DNA from: Ochotona curzoniae
Lineage: Eukaryota; Chordata; Mammalia; Lagomorpha; Ochotonidae
DNA: 64,000 nucleotides
Direction: 5' to 3'
Assembly (NCBI RefSeq): GCF_017591425.1
Contig: NW_024464918.1
Span: 24,518,001 to 24,582,000 of the forward strand
The notes beneath the pieces are model-generated. The model was given only the letters and a program-made list of their open reading frames with translations, did no database searches and was not told the DNA's origin. The position numbers and the translations under genes were made by a program. Shown here piece after piece: positions 10,813 through 22,403 of this stretch (position 1 is the first letter of the stretch; the number at the start of each line of letters is the position of its first letter).

Positions 10813-12299
10813 GTAGAGAACTGATGACTGATTTTTACAATTTGTCTTTCAAGGAAGCTAAAATAATGCCATGAAAAATATTTTTTAAAAGCACTGTAAA
10901 ATTATTATTGACCCATAGATATTTTACATCTAACTTTGGTCACATGCCCACCTAAACCCTAAAACACATTTCTCAGCTTATTCATTCATGCGTTTCCCAA
11001 TTTTAAGTGACATAAAAAAACTATTCTTATTTTCCCAAAGCAATTGTTCTCCTAATAGCTATCAACATTACAAAATACATGTTAATGTGCAGACCAAAGT
11101 CTCCTTCACTGAGCTGCACTTTACAATGCCACTACTGTATTTGTGCTATCTGTTGAATAATAACCACCATTATGATCCAACTGTGTTGTGACCCGTATTT
11201 TAGAAATTGATTACACCAATATTCTAATCATTTTAACTAGAATGAAAGAGTAGGCTTTGGATAATTGTTTCAAATATTATCAGGTTCATCTAGTCGCAAT
11301 CAATCTCTTTGTATCATATCCCAAAGGGTGCAATGTATAACATCACATTAAAACTGAAAACATGGGTATAAGCAAATGAGATTAAATACCGGGCCAACAA
11401 GGCTTAATCTTCCCTCCCCCTGGCCTTTTAAGAAGATTACTATAATCCACATCAGCAATGATATTGCATGACTTATACATCCCTCCCTCATTTGAGACCC
11501 AAATACTGAGTATTATGTCAATGAGAATTATTGTGTCCCTCTGTGAAACACAATTAATTTAGCCATTAATTCCTATGTCAACTGTAAGCATATGAGTATC
11601 TCCAATATCAACTAAGAAAAAATAATATGTTAGCTGGCAGTGAACTTGAAAGTTTAAAATAAATGACAAATATCATCCAGAAGGTTAAAGATTTCACAGG
11701 GTTATTTCACTCTTTATGGTTAATTATGTCCAAATACTCAACATTTAACAATCCCAGAGATAAAACTGACTCACAGGTGAGCAATCTCCCAGTGCAATAA
11801 ACTGGCTCAAGGATAGTTTTGTTTCATTGAATAAAACAATTAGCTTTCAGTGTGCTGGAAAGCGGGAAACAATTTCACAGATGAGTAGAGCTGAGGGCCG
11901 AATCTGCTGGTGAAGTTGGTGTGAGTCAAGAGGCATTTCCCCAGGTCTTTCTGAGCTGGCATCATCAGCAGGTAATAATACATACAGAAGAGCTGTGTTT
12001 ACTTACAGGCATGTGACCCAAAGAATGCATTATCTGAAAGACCTGACAGCAATGCCTCAAACAACAACAAAACAGTGTTTTTAATAAGGGTTTTCGTGAG
12101 CCCAAAAGTGCAACTCACTATTTAAAACAGAAAGGACAAATGCTTTCATGGAATTCAAACATCATTATTGTAGACATGTTAATTCCTCTAGGCATGTAAG
12201 AAGGATCAGGTTCATAGTAAGGCAGAAGCAGGAGCCGATCTCAGTCTACTTGGGAAATCAGAAAAGATGGGTGCCAATGCAGATACCATAAATTTGTAA
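10813..12299. other. Repeat-free AT-rich block, possible regulatory element
   Basis: About 1.5 kb with no recognisable repeat, which is unusual for this window. The part at about 11200-11980 is dense in TAAT/ATTA cores (for example 'caattaatttagccattaat' near 11551) of the kind bound by homeodomain proteins. No coding signal is seen. Regulatory function is inference only. Confidence 0.25.
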
Positions 12300-12592
12300 T
12301 TTATTTGAAAGAGAGATGAAAAGAGAGTGCTTCCATCTTTTGGTTCATTCCTCAAAGTCCCATATCACCCAGGGCTAAGCCGAGATTCAGAATCTCCATC
12401 AGGGCATCCCTGTGGCTGGCAGGAATCCAGGGGCTTGAGCTGTTATCAGCACTGACTCCCAGGGAGCACATTAATAGGAAACCAGAAAGGAAAGTGGAGC
12501 TGGGATTTGGACCCAGACACTGTAGTATGGGATGGCAGGATCCCAAAGAGCCCCGTAAGCACAGCAGCAAATGCTACTCTACTCATTTTTAA
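12300..12592 (-). mobile_element. Old C-SINE
   Basis: Degraded reverse copy: 'aatttatttgaaagagagat', 'cttccatcttttggttcatt', 'gctaagccgagattcag' and the head side 'tgggatggcaggatccc'. The 72-codon frame at 12352-12570 is read from it. Confidence 0.75.
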
Positions 12593-12989
12593 ATGTCAAG
12601 CAAATGATAATGACACTGGATGACGTAGAAATTTCAATTGGTGTGCAAAGGCTGATGATGCTTATATAAAATATTTTTTTTAAAAAATTGTAAACAGATT
12701 TTTTTTAATTGAGAGGAGTTACATAAATTTTTGAGTTTCAACTTTTCTTGAAGAATAAGGCAAACGTTTGTACTCTGTGGATCCCCAGGGCGTCATGCAG
12801 CAGCTGTCTTAGAAGGAGCAATGGCTGACCCTCTGAAAGGCCAGGTTCACTGCACTCCTTCCTGCTCCTTATTGCTTTTACACATCAGAGACGATCTTTG
12901 GGTACAATTTTCCACTACACTTGTGCTGCACTCATTTTCATGGAGAGCACAGCCCCTTAAAGGTATCTGAATTAGTGCTGCATACTGTA
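12593..12989. other. Unique sequence
   Basis: Nothing recognised except short T and A runs near 12675-12710. Confidence 0.4.
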
Positions 12990-13200
12990 TTAGGCCAGAA
13001 GCTACAAGAATAGATTTCAACATCAGATATAAATATAAAACCTAGTTTTGTCATTTAATACTGCTTGTCCTTGAACAAATCATTTAATCTTTCTAAAAAT
13101 CTGTTTTGCAATGAATAAAATGAGAATAATTAAGGCCATCTATCTCCTAACTCAGCTGCAAAGATTAAATATGAATGTGTGTGTATGAGTTTGTAAGTCT
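12990..13200 (+). mobile_element. MIR SINE relic
   Basis: Follows the MIR consensus in order: 'cttgaacaaatcatttaatc' ('ccttgggcaagtcacttaac'), then a 'cattaaaatgagaataat' type block and 'gcaaagattaaatatgaatg'. Confidence 0.75.
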
Positions 13201-13617
13201 GCATCTATTGATAGCACAAAAGAACATAAAACACGACAGAAAAAAAGGCTGGGGTGATGCAAGGAAGTATAAGCATGATTTAGAATAAATAATAAAGTTA
13301 CATTTTTAGAATAGAGTAACTTATTCGATAAAACAAATAGTTTTATTAGTATTCCAGTTTTTCTCCAAATACCCAGAAATCTATCTATATTAATGGAATC
13401 AGGCCTTTTTAAAAAAAAAAAAAATATGTACTAACAAGCTATTATCTCTGGCCCAGAAGTCCCAGTGACTTACTAGTCATTGTAAGGTTTTTGCCCAGGA
13501 TATCCTGCCGGTTAATTCTGATAACATGTGCACTGAAGAAAGGATTATTAAAGTATTAGATCAGTTTAACTAGCTATTTACTAGTTCATTTTTGAAAAAA
13601 TATGGTTTTCAAGTTAA
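13201..13617. other. Unique sequence
   Basis: No gene or repeat recognised. Contains an A14 run near 13411. Confidence 0.4.
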
Positions 13618-13925
13618 GTGTGATGGTTCAATTGGCTCATCCTCACCTTGCAAGCACCAGCAGCCCATGTGGGTGCTGGTTCACGTTCTGACTGATGCAG
13701 CTCCTTGCTTATGACCTAAGAAAGGAGTAGAGCTTGGCCCAAAGCCTTGGGCCTCTACATCCATGTGGGAGATCAGGAGGCGTCTCCTGGCTCATAACTT
13801 TGGCTTAGCTCCGGCTGTGGTGGCTACTTGGGGAGTGCACCAATACATGGAAGATTTTTCTTTTTGACTCTCTTTCTGTAAATCTGCCTTTACATTAAAA
13901 ATAAATAAATCCTTACACTAAAAAA
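13618..13925 (+). mobile_element. C-SINE
   Basis: Includes 'cctcaccttgcaagcaccag', 'cccatgtgggtgctggttca', 'agccttgggcctctacatcc', 'ggggagtgcaccaatacatgg' style block and an A-rich tail with AATAAA. Moderately diverged. Confidence 0.88.
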
Positions 13926-15001
13926 AGAGAAAAATATACTTATCTGAATCTGTTTCTTTCTGTATAAACCAAACCAAAAAAAATCCTAAATGATTGTCAT
14001 GGCATACTGACGACAATATTTGCAAATCTCTTTATTGATGTGCCTAGTACATAGAAAGAACGGAATACATGGTAATTTACTTTCTTTCTAGAACTAGTCT
14101 GAACACCACATTTCTCAGGTTTTAAAAAGATGACAATGATTTTATTTTTCCCTGAAAATCAGAATAATTTTAAACATCGATGAATAGAAAGATGACTAAG
14201 TACCTATAGTTAAACAGCATCAGTTTGAAAATGTATTCTAATAACGAAAAGAAAAAAAGTATTACATCATGTAGCTCATTCTTGCTGAATTGCAGAACAA
14301 CCATGGTTCCTTGCTTTGTGCTAAAAATGAGCAGCTTAGAAAGATCAACACATTGAAAAAAAATCTTCTAGGAAATTTAGTAGAGATTCCTAAGACATAT
14401 GGTTTGGTGTTAACAATTTCCATAACTATACATTATGCTATGCAAGGCTCTGAAAAATGTCTCTAAGACCAGACAATTTTCCCATGATTCATTAAAGCAG
14501 GAATAATTCAATTTATTGGGTGCATGTACTACTGTTAAGTACCTGTTTTGCACATAGTATTGTGTAAGAGTAAAAACAAGTATGACACTAGCTTTGCCTT
14601 CGTCTACATCCAGGTTTCTGAAAATGTGATTAAAAAAAAAAACAGTGTAAAAATCACTGTGTTACTAGAATACAGATTTTTTTTTTGATTCCTCTAATAT
14701 ACTCAAAATGGAGCTGGCAGCCTGCATTGAACCACATCCTAGTTGGTTTATATGCACCCTACTTCTAATTGAATGCATCCATCTATAGAAAGTGAGTTAA
14801 GTTGCTAAATTTGATTCCATTAGTAAGAAAAGCCCTGGTAAATTATGTAGCCATACATGTAGTAGAAAATTAAAATCATTGCATTTGACACAAATCTTAA
14901 GAAGTCATTCAATGCATACAACCACCTCACTGTTACAGAGAAGTCCTGCAGTAGATGAAGAAAATATGTTTTGTTTTATTTTTTGGGTTTTTTTTTTTAA
15001 A
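13926..15001. other. Unique sequence
   Basis: About 1 kb with no recognisable repeat or exon. A stretch at 14879-15000 is read as the start of a 139-codon frame, but that frame continues through the adjacent SINE and is not credible as a gene. Confidence 0.4.
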
Positions 15002-15312
15002 GGGCCTGTAATGGCCGGCCTAGTGACTGTATCTGCTGGAAAATGTGTTAGCACTGGTATGTATCTCAGCTGCTCCACTCCCAATGCAGCTCCCTGCTTG
15101 TGGTCTGGGAGTGCAGTAGAGATGGCCCAAAGCTTTGGGATCCTGTACCTGTGTGGGGGACCTGGAGCTTCTTCCTGTCTCTTTACGTCAGATCATCATC
15201 ACTTGGGGAATGAACCAGCAAATGGAGGATTTTTCTCTCTGTCTCTCCTTCTTTCTTTGTATCTGCCTTTCCAAATAATAATATTAATAATAAAATAAAT
15301 CTAAAATAAAAT
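15002..15312 (+). mobile_element. C-SINE
   Basis: 'gggcctgtaatggccggcct' head, 'tgctggaaaatgtgttagca', 'ccctgcttgtggtctgggag', 'gatcctgtacctgtgtggg' and tail 'tatctgcctttccaaataat'. The tail is expanded into a degenerate AATAAA-type repeat. Confidence 0.88.
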
Positions 15313-15334
15313 AAAATGAGATTTTTAAAACCCC

Positions 15335-15775
15335 AGAAGAGAAACAAGATGACAGAATAGACTAAGGACAGAGAATCATTAGTTAGGGTTAAGCAGAGAG
15401 ACCACAATTGTGGGAAATAGGAAAGGGCAGATGGAAGGCAGAGGACACTTGAAGACCCGTAGACACGGGGATGAAGCAGAGATAGCAGAGCTTGTGTTGC
15501 AGTGACCAGATACTCAAGCAGCAGTCAGAGATCGGAGATCGGAGCTCCACCTGTGGCCAGTTGCGATTGGGCGTTCACGAACAAAGATATGCCGAAAATG
15601 AAACTAAAAGGATGGAACAAGATATTCCAGGCTAATGGAAAAGAAAACAAGCTGGTATAATCATTTTTTTCTCAGATAATAAAGATTTTGGTGTGCAAAA
15701 TACTAAAAGAGATGAGGAAGGATACACATAATGATCAAAGGATGCATTGAGCAAGAAGAGATTGCCTTGCGAGAT
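15335..15775 (+). mobile_element. Internally deleted L1: 5' region joined to ORF2 endonuclease segment
   Basis: It begins 'gagaaacaagatgacagaat', like the start of lagomorph L1 elements. From about 15588 it reads as the endonuclease part of ORF2: the frame gives D-M-P-K-M-K-L-K-G-W-N-K, then a Q-A-N-G-K motif, with stops soon after. ORF1 and the start of ORF2 are missing, and the copy ends at about 15775 with no tail. It is non-functional. Confidence 0.7.
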
Positions 15776-17624
15776 TCTTAGGTTTTCTTTGTCACCGTTA
15801 CTTGTTTTCCTCCCTTGCTTTTCTTTGCTGGTTTCTGGAAGAGCCCGTCAACCACACAGGAATTAAAGGTCTTTTGATGGGTGAGGGCATAAAAGCCAAT
15901 TGGTGTTTCTGAATGGGTAAGCTACGTAGATTTATCAGCAGAACACACCACTGCCTAAACCAAACCACTATGTTGTAGCCTGAAAACAGTGACGATTGCG
16001 TTATAGTTGGCTCTTCTACAAGTACTGGCATCAGAAAGACAATCAGAATATCAGCATCTAGGAATGTTTTGGAGATGTGGGGTAACAGAGAAGCAACAGA
16101 AAAAGATCCTGAGCTAAGCTCCGTTTTACCTCTTTCAAATGGCTGCAAGTCAGAATGTGTAGCAATGTAGAGTCTGACACCCACGGCTACGTCATCTCCT
16201 TGTGTATAGAGAGTAACATAGTGGGGGGAGCAGGCAGAGGATGAGAAGAAAATATCAAAATTCCTTGAATTAGTGTCAAATAAACTGCTAAATTACTTCA
16301 ATAGACCTAGAACCCAATACTGGCACAGTTATTCAAATTGTGATTTTAGTGATAAATAGATTGCATGAGCAAGATAATAGGTAACTTCCACAAATTCACA
16401 ACCTAGGAAATGGAGAAACATTTCCATTTGGGGAATATTCCAAACGCGAAATTAGATTTATTCAACTCTAAAGTTCATATAATTTCCATGTGAGCCACTC
16501 TTAACTGTGGGAGACTTGACAGCATCTTCCAGTCACCTAGCAGAAACCAGATTGCATCCTGTGCCAATTAAATCATTTTCTCTGATGAATAAAGCTCCTT
16601 ACATACAAAGTCATTCTCACATGAAGACACATGTTTGCGAATCAGTGATATAAAGTACATTTTCTTAAATTTTCTAATCACCGGCTGAGAGTAGATTTAA
16701 AAGGACATTAGACTTTTGGTGAGTCAAAAAATGTAGGGAGAGCTCATTTGACAAACTGAGCTCCTCCTTAAACAGGTAGAAAGACGGGGGCTTTTGGAGT
16801 GCAATGGAACAGTACAGAGCCCCAGGTCTCCTGCAGGTGGAACAACTGGAAGGTAGGAGAGGTGCCAAGATATTTTGTCAATTCTACTGAGGCTAGGCCT
16901 CTGTAGTAGTGACCAAACTCCACGTAGGAGATCAAGATACTCAAATCCATTCATTCAATTCAGCAACTTTCTCTAAGATAAGGAATCATCTCTAATTTCA
17001 TTTCCTGAATTTTCTTCTCTGAATTGGCTGGGTAAACTATCTGTACACCCATCTTCGAGGACTGTAAAGCACACTTAGACACTCTCCCAATGTATAACTC
17101 CTAACCTCATTATAAGCTAGCCCAAAGTGTTCCAAAAGAGGAAACAGAGAATACAGATGACCTTAAGTAGAAACAAGCTTGACATTAAGCTTGTGTTTGG
17201 AGAGTGCTCCCCAGGAGGAAGAGTGGCTGTAGCTGAGCTCTGAGATGTGTGCACAAGTCATTGCCAAAGGTACATGGCCTTGGAATGTTGTTCTGTGGAA
17301 GCTGGAAAGTCATTGGGATGCATTACATTTGCTGACTGCATGGGATGCAAAAAAAAAAAAAAAAGTGCATCAACTTACCCACCCTCACGTGCTGGTGTGA
17401 GATTCCCTTTCACTAGCTGTTTCACTTTCTTGGCATCATTGATCATTGTGTTAAGTAATCCTAGAGGCCACACACATGCTCCTAACATTAACCTACTTAT
17501 GAATTATTGGCCAAGTAGATGCTTCTCAGAGCAACATATTAGAGTATAAGTACAGGAGTTAGAGCAGCAAATTTAAAAATGATAACTCTGAACTTAACCT
17601 GTGATTTCCTATCATTATCACAGA
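15776..17624. other. Unique sequence with one unexplained 128-codon minus frame
   Basis: No repeat named. The minus frame at 15798-16184 (128 codons) has no domain I recognise, no clear Kozak context and no splice or poly(A) context, so I read it as chance. An A16 run lies near 17349. Confidence 0.35.
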
Positions 17625-17627
17625 AGT

Positions 17628-17719
17628 GTGATGTGCTGGTGAGTCCTGGACTTCTGAGTCAAGCTGTCTGTATTGGTGGTCCTAGCTCTGCCGTGCGCTA
17701 TTGGACGCAGCATGGTTCT

Positions 17720-17722
<3 letters not shown>
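17628..17722 (+). mobile_element. MIR relic interrupted by (TC)n
   Basis: 'gtcaagctgtctgtattgg' and 'cctagctctgccgtgcgct' match the MIR segment 'gtcagactgcctgggttcaaatcccggctctgccactt'. The copy is broken off by the TC microsatellite at 17723. Confidence 0.55.
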
Positions 17723-17763
<41 letters not shown>

Positions 17764-17777
17764 AGCATGGTTCTCAA
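17707..17777 (+). repeat. (TC)n tract flanked by perfect 16-nt direct repeat
   Basis: The 16-nt sequence 'gcagcatggttctcaa' occurs at 17707-17722 and again at 17762-17777. Between them is an almost pure (TC)n run of about 39 nt ending in TT. The second copy starts with 'ttgcag', so the + strand also has the form of a strong splice acceptor (pyrimidine tract followed by CAG at 17763-17765). Confidence 0.9.
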
Positions 17778-18002
17778 CGAATGATTTTTTATTCCTTTCT
17801 TTAACTTCTTTCCTCATTCAGTTTTCACTTCATGTGTAAAATACATTCAGAATGTATCCTCTTCTCTTATCTGCTCTGAATATACTCTGGAGCAGGTTAT
17901 TTCACTCTCAGCACTGTAGAAATTTTATACAAGATCATTTTTTGTCTTCACTCTGTCCTTTGCATTGTAGAAAGAATACTAGCAACACAGGTTTCTACCC
18001 TG

Positions 18003-18135
18003 TAAGATTGCAATAGCAACTCCTAGTTTTGACAACCAAAAATATCTACAGACATTGTTAAATGTCCCTCTTGGGGTGGTAGTAGCAAGAGGGTTATGTC
18101 CTGCTAGACACTATTTGTTCAGACTGAGGACCCGC
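18003..18135. mobile_element. MER20-like hAT DNA transposon relic
   Basis: 'gttttgacaaccaaaaatat' followed by 'ctacagacattgttaaatgt' and 'ccctcttggggtgg' match the 'gacaaccaaaaatgtctccagacattgccaaatgtcccctgg' stretch of this ancient mammalian element. Only the central part is recognisable. Confidence 0.7.
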
Positions 18136-18239
18136 TGTCTCAGTGACTTTTATGTTTTCTAAAAAACTGATGGCTTCTCCATTCATTCCCTATGGTTCAT
18201 TCTGCACATGGTAGTCAGAATATTGATTCAAAAACATAA

Positions 18240-18540
18240 ATAAAATTCTATCATTCCCTTACTTAGAAGCTGGCTTTCCATGTTCTTGTAACATAGAATC
18301 CTAACTCTGCTTCAGCCTACGTGCTCTGACATGATAGTGCTCTAATGTTGCTATCTACAAGCCCTCTCTGTCACTCCACTCTGTCAACACAAACCTTCTT
18401 CTAGTCTTTAAAAACAGTGTTCACTCATACCATGGGATATTTACATTTGTGATTCTCTTTGCTTAGAAAATTATTTCTCATAGTTGGAGACCTCTTGTCA
18501 TTCAGAAGCTGCAAGTGTCACAATCTTAGGTGAAAGGTTT
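18240..18540 (+). mobile_element. L2 LINE 3' fragment
   Basis: Order of blocks as in the L2 3' end: a cysteine/proline-codon-like CT-rich stretch ('gccctctctgtcactccact'), 'tttgcttagaaaattatttc' ('ctgcctggaacgctcttcc') and 'agacctcttgtcattcagaa'. It has no open frame. Confidence 0.6.
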
Positions 18541-19472
18541 ATGACTTGCTTGTTTATGATGAAGAGAAAGGTTCTTGGCAATATTTACTTTATAGTTGTC
18601 CGCTGAACCACTGGATAAGGTTACTTCTACCTCCTAACAATCTGTGCAGAAATACATATTCATGGTTGCAATCTACTGTTTTCATTTAACATTAGACTGA
18701 GTAGTTGCTCACATTCTTAAGTATTTTTCTGCAAAAAAAGCTTTCATTTTAAGTGGCAACATATTCTTCTACCGCATACCATAATCAATTTAATGAATCA
18801 TTTGTTCATTACATTATTTCTTTATTTTTCCATCTTATAATCTCCTTTAGCATTTACTCAGTAGACAATAAAGTTGGAGAATTTGACTTTTGATATTTTT
18901 CAATAGTATCAAACATTTCCTCAACCAGACATCAAACACAGAGCTGTATTATTTGGAGCCAGAGTTGAGGGGGGATTTGTGCCAAGCAATAAGAATAAAT
19001 AGCACTTGCTGAAATTTTTCAGTACAGCATGTTGTATTTTTCACAGAAGTAGGGGAGCATAAATACTTTCACTTGTGGATCTGCTTGAAATTTTTAAATG
19101 TGGCTGTTCTAACTTTCAAGCTGCCTAAGAAGGTGGGAAAATGAGTACAAGGCACAAAAATCCAACTCTAATCAGCATACAATCAAACAGAAATATTTAA
19201 AAGAAAATCAACAGCTCAGAAAGCCTGGTCCTGGCTTTTTTCACAAACACTAGACCACAGCTTTGATGATTATCAGCTCAAAAAGTTAATGGCAGATTTG
19301 AGTTTTACACACTAAGCAGGCTGTACTTTAGCCAGACAATTTGTTTCCAGAGTCCCAGTGTCTGCCTTGGTACTCAGAAAGCAGAGATTTTTAGCTGACA
19401 ATCAGAATCAGAGAATGGTGACAAGTACATAATGGACACTGACTGAAATTCTACCAGGTGCCCTGCACCAAG
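18541..19472. other. Unique sequence
   Basis: No gene or repeat recognised on either strand. Confidence 0.4.
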
Positions 19473-19790
19473 ATTTGTTTTCAAAGATCCACTTATTCAT
19501 ATTGGAAAGGCAGATCTATAGTGAGAAGGAGAGAGGGGGAAGGATCTTCCATGCATTGGTTCACTTCCCAAATAGATGCAACAGCTGGAGCTGAACAGAT
19601 CCAAAGTCAGGAGCCAGAAGCCTCTTCCAGGTCTCCCACATTAGTGCAAGGTCCCAAGGATTTGGCCCATCCTCTACTGCCTCCCAGGCCACAAGCAAGG
19701 AACTGGATGGGAAGTGGAGCAGCCAGGGCATATGGGATGGTGGGACTTGATATGGGAGGATTAGCCAATAAAGCCATTATGTTGAACCCT
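19473..19790 (-). mobile_element. C-SINE
   Basis: Reverse copy from 'tattggaaaggcagatctat' through 'ccagaagcctcttccaggtc' to 'ggcatatgggatggtggg' and 'aataaagccattatgttgaa'. The longest open frame of the window (242 codons, 19458-20186) starts inside this SINE and runs on into unique sequence. It is an antisense reading, not a gene. Confidence 0.87.
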
Positions 19791-21505
19791 GATCCAAATG
19801 TTTGGCTGAAGTTCTATTGCACACATATATTCTTATACCCAAAGCCTCTGTGGCAAACCCCACATCCCAGGCCACATATACCTTCCAGTACAAGTAAACC
19901 AAAAGAACTCAAATGTTGTTTGACTTTTGTTTGCCTAAGAGTTAAACCACCCTCATCATTGTTACCCAGTTACTTACAGGAGTCACTGTGGTTGATTCAG
20001 GGAGGCTTAAGCCATAACTGGTCCTCACTCTCTGTCCTCCTCCTTGTTACTACAATGTGTGCGCTTATACCCATGCCCATTTCTAGATGTGTCCAAAGTT
20101 GCCAGAGGAATTGTAATGTCTGTGCAACCAGGAGACAGTGTCTCTCTCCTTGTCTCTCTGCCATGCCCTCTTACTTAGACCTTTGAAAAAAATTCCTTTA
20201 GCTCTGGCTCACTCTCTTACTCTACTGGCATTCAAACTGACCTTAGCAGCCAGGTAGAATACTGGTGACATGCCATTTTGTCTTGATTCAAGATCCAGAC
20301 ATAAAAAACAAACATACAAACAAAAAACTTCATATCCTTATCCAAGAAAGAACAACCCCCTTTTAAATAAACCATGATAATGGATGCAAGGCTGCCCCTC
20401 CAGGCCAACAGATTCACACAGCCCACTGAAACAAGTTCTTGTTCACAAGAATGAAATTCTCTGAATGGAGGCCCTGCGTGAATTTCTGCTTGCAGGCAGA
20501 AGTGGGGTTGAGAGGCTCACTTGATTTCACTGCATAAGTTTTGGGGGCATGATTTTGAGAACCCTCCTCAGGAAGTGTCTCTGCTGAAACACTCAAAGTT
20601 AGGGACAAAAAACAAGCTCCTCCTGAATATTCGAAGCAAAATTTTTCAGTGAAAAAGAAGCGGCCAAGACATGCTTAGACTTCTCCTGTGGCCTTCCACA
20701 TTACAGCTGAGAAGAGAAACTGCAATGGCAAAGAGGAGCGTAAAATCCTTAAAGTAGAAAAGGAGCAAAGACAGATGCTTGAGATGTGGGACCAGAAAAG
20801 AGGCCAAAGCAGATTACATTAATCTGTTTTTCTCTGCTTAAAGGCCCTCCACTGATTTCAGATGACTTACAGCAAGTGTAAAATTCACATTCAGAAGGCA
20901 ATCGGCACTGATGCCACGGTGAACTTACTGGCAGGGTTATCTGAAAGCACACAAGGGACATTTTTGCCCTAGTCATTCTTCTTTGATAGGCTTCCCAAGC
21001 ATATCATCCTCCACGATATATTAAGGCTCCTATCAGCAAAACGTTCTCTCTTCGGCTTCACCAGGAAAGGCTGTAGCACAGATATTGTACCGCGTGAGTG
21101 TGTGTACACACATTTCACCAGGCTCTTCAAACGAACTACACTGTGAGAATTACAGTCAGTTCCCCTCCTGAGAATGCCCAAATGTGCATGTAGTTTTCAA
21201 GTCTCTCAACAAAATTCTGGGCGCCTTATTTTAACCATCATCTCCAGAAAAGAAGCACACACGGTCACTTCCCAAATATCTCTTATTCTCCCATTCCCTT
21301 TACCCCACAGGTCCAAGAAGTTACCTAGTCTTGTCAAATCCCTTCCTAAATATCAGGATATTCAGCCTTTATCCTCATTACTGATGTTTTAGTTCAAATG
21401 GCATCTCTTACAGAACTACTTCAGCAGCCTGTTAAACCATCCTTCATTATTCAACCAAATACTTGTCTGAAAAATAGTTATGATGATGCCACAGTACTGT
21501 TTAAA
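19791..21505. other. Unique sequence
   Basis: No exon, RNA gene or repeat recognised. Several 60-75 codon frames on the minus strand show no domain. Confidence 0.4.
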
Positions 21506-21556
<51 letters not shown>

Positions 21557-21559
21557 ACA
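21506..21559. repeat. Compound (TC)n(AC)n microsatellite
   Basis: (TC)n at 21506-21524 passes into (AC)n at 21524-21551 and a looser AC stretch. The minus frame at 21416-21742 translates it as alternating Val-Cys and is spurious. Confidence 0.9.
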
Positions 21560-21901
21560 TTCTTTAATGCCTATAGCATACAATGAATTTCTTAGACTAG
21601 CAGGCCAGAGCACGACACAGCTTTCATTTTGTACCAAAGCCTGTGCCTGACATTTTATCACCAGGTGTTGCCTTTTCCAGCCAGGCAAAGTGCAGTAATT
21701 TGTATAACAACAATGTTGATTACCACCAACAAGGCAGTCCATTCCTAGGACCCTGTTACTGCAGTGGCTTTGTCACCAACTTTACCTCATTCGATGCTAT
21801 GTGGTTTATAACTCAGTTCCCCACCTGCTTGTCTAGTGACCCATCACAGGAAGCATATATAATGACACTAGACAGGTTACATTTCAGTTGTATAATTATA
21901 T

Positions 21902-21928
21902 CACACACACACACACACACACACACAC
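21902..21928. repeat. (CA)n microsatellite
   Basis: Thirteen or so uninterrupted CA units. The flanking sequence from 21560 to 22014 is unique with nothing recognised. Confidence 0.9.
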
Positions 21929-22014
21929 GACTAGGCAGATAACTTCTCAAGACAGGATTTTTGTATTCACTATTGTGTCTTCAAAGACTTGGTCATTGCC
22001 TGTAACATTACATT

Positions 22015-22403
22015 TGTCAGCTCAGATGCCATAACAAATGATCACGAGTGAGTGGTTTAAACAAAAGGATTTTATTTTTTTTGCAGCCAGAGGCTGGGAA
22101 GTCAGTTCAGGGTATAAGCAAAGTAGTGTTAATTCTGAAGTGGCTCCCCTTGTCCTGCGTGTCAGACTATCTCACTCGGGACTCACGGGGATTCTCTGTG
22201 TGGGCCTAGGGAGAGAGTAGCAGCAGTTCTCTACTATCTCTCTCTGTGAGGGCACTAATTCCATCATAATGCCTCCATCCTCATGACCCCAGCTAACTCA
22301 TGGTGCCTCACAAATTGAGTGTCATCTCCAAATGCCATCAGATTAGGGGTGAAGGCATCAAAATCTGAATTTCTAGGGAACACAAATATTTAAACCATAA
22401 TAA
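22015..22403 (-). mobile_element. MLT1-type solo LTR (ERVL-MaLR)
   Basis: Reverse reading of an MLT1 LTR: 'atgccataacaaatgatcac', 'gagtggtttaaacaaaagg', 'gagggcactaattccatcat', 'caaatgccatcagattaggg' and the end 'gaatttctagggaacacaaa'. This is a solo LTR of an ancient endogenous retrovirus-like element. No retroviral gene is present. The right end is cut by the C-SINE at 22415. Confidence 0.78.

Noticed and set aside
19458..20186. Longest open frame of the window (242 codons, +)
   Set aside because: It starts inside a reverse C-SINE and is read antisense to it, then continues into unique DNA with no domain, splice or poly(A) context.
21416..21742. Minus frame with Val-Cys repeats
   Set aside because: It is a translation of the (TC)n(AC)n microsatellite.
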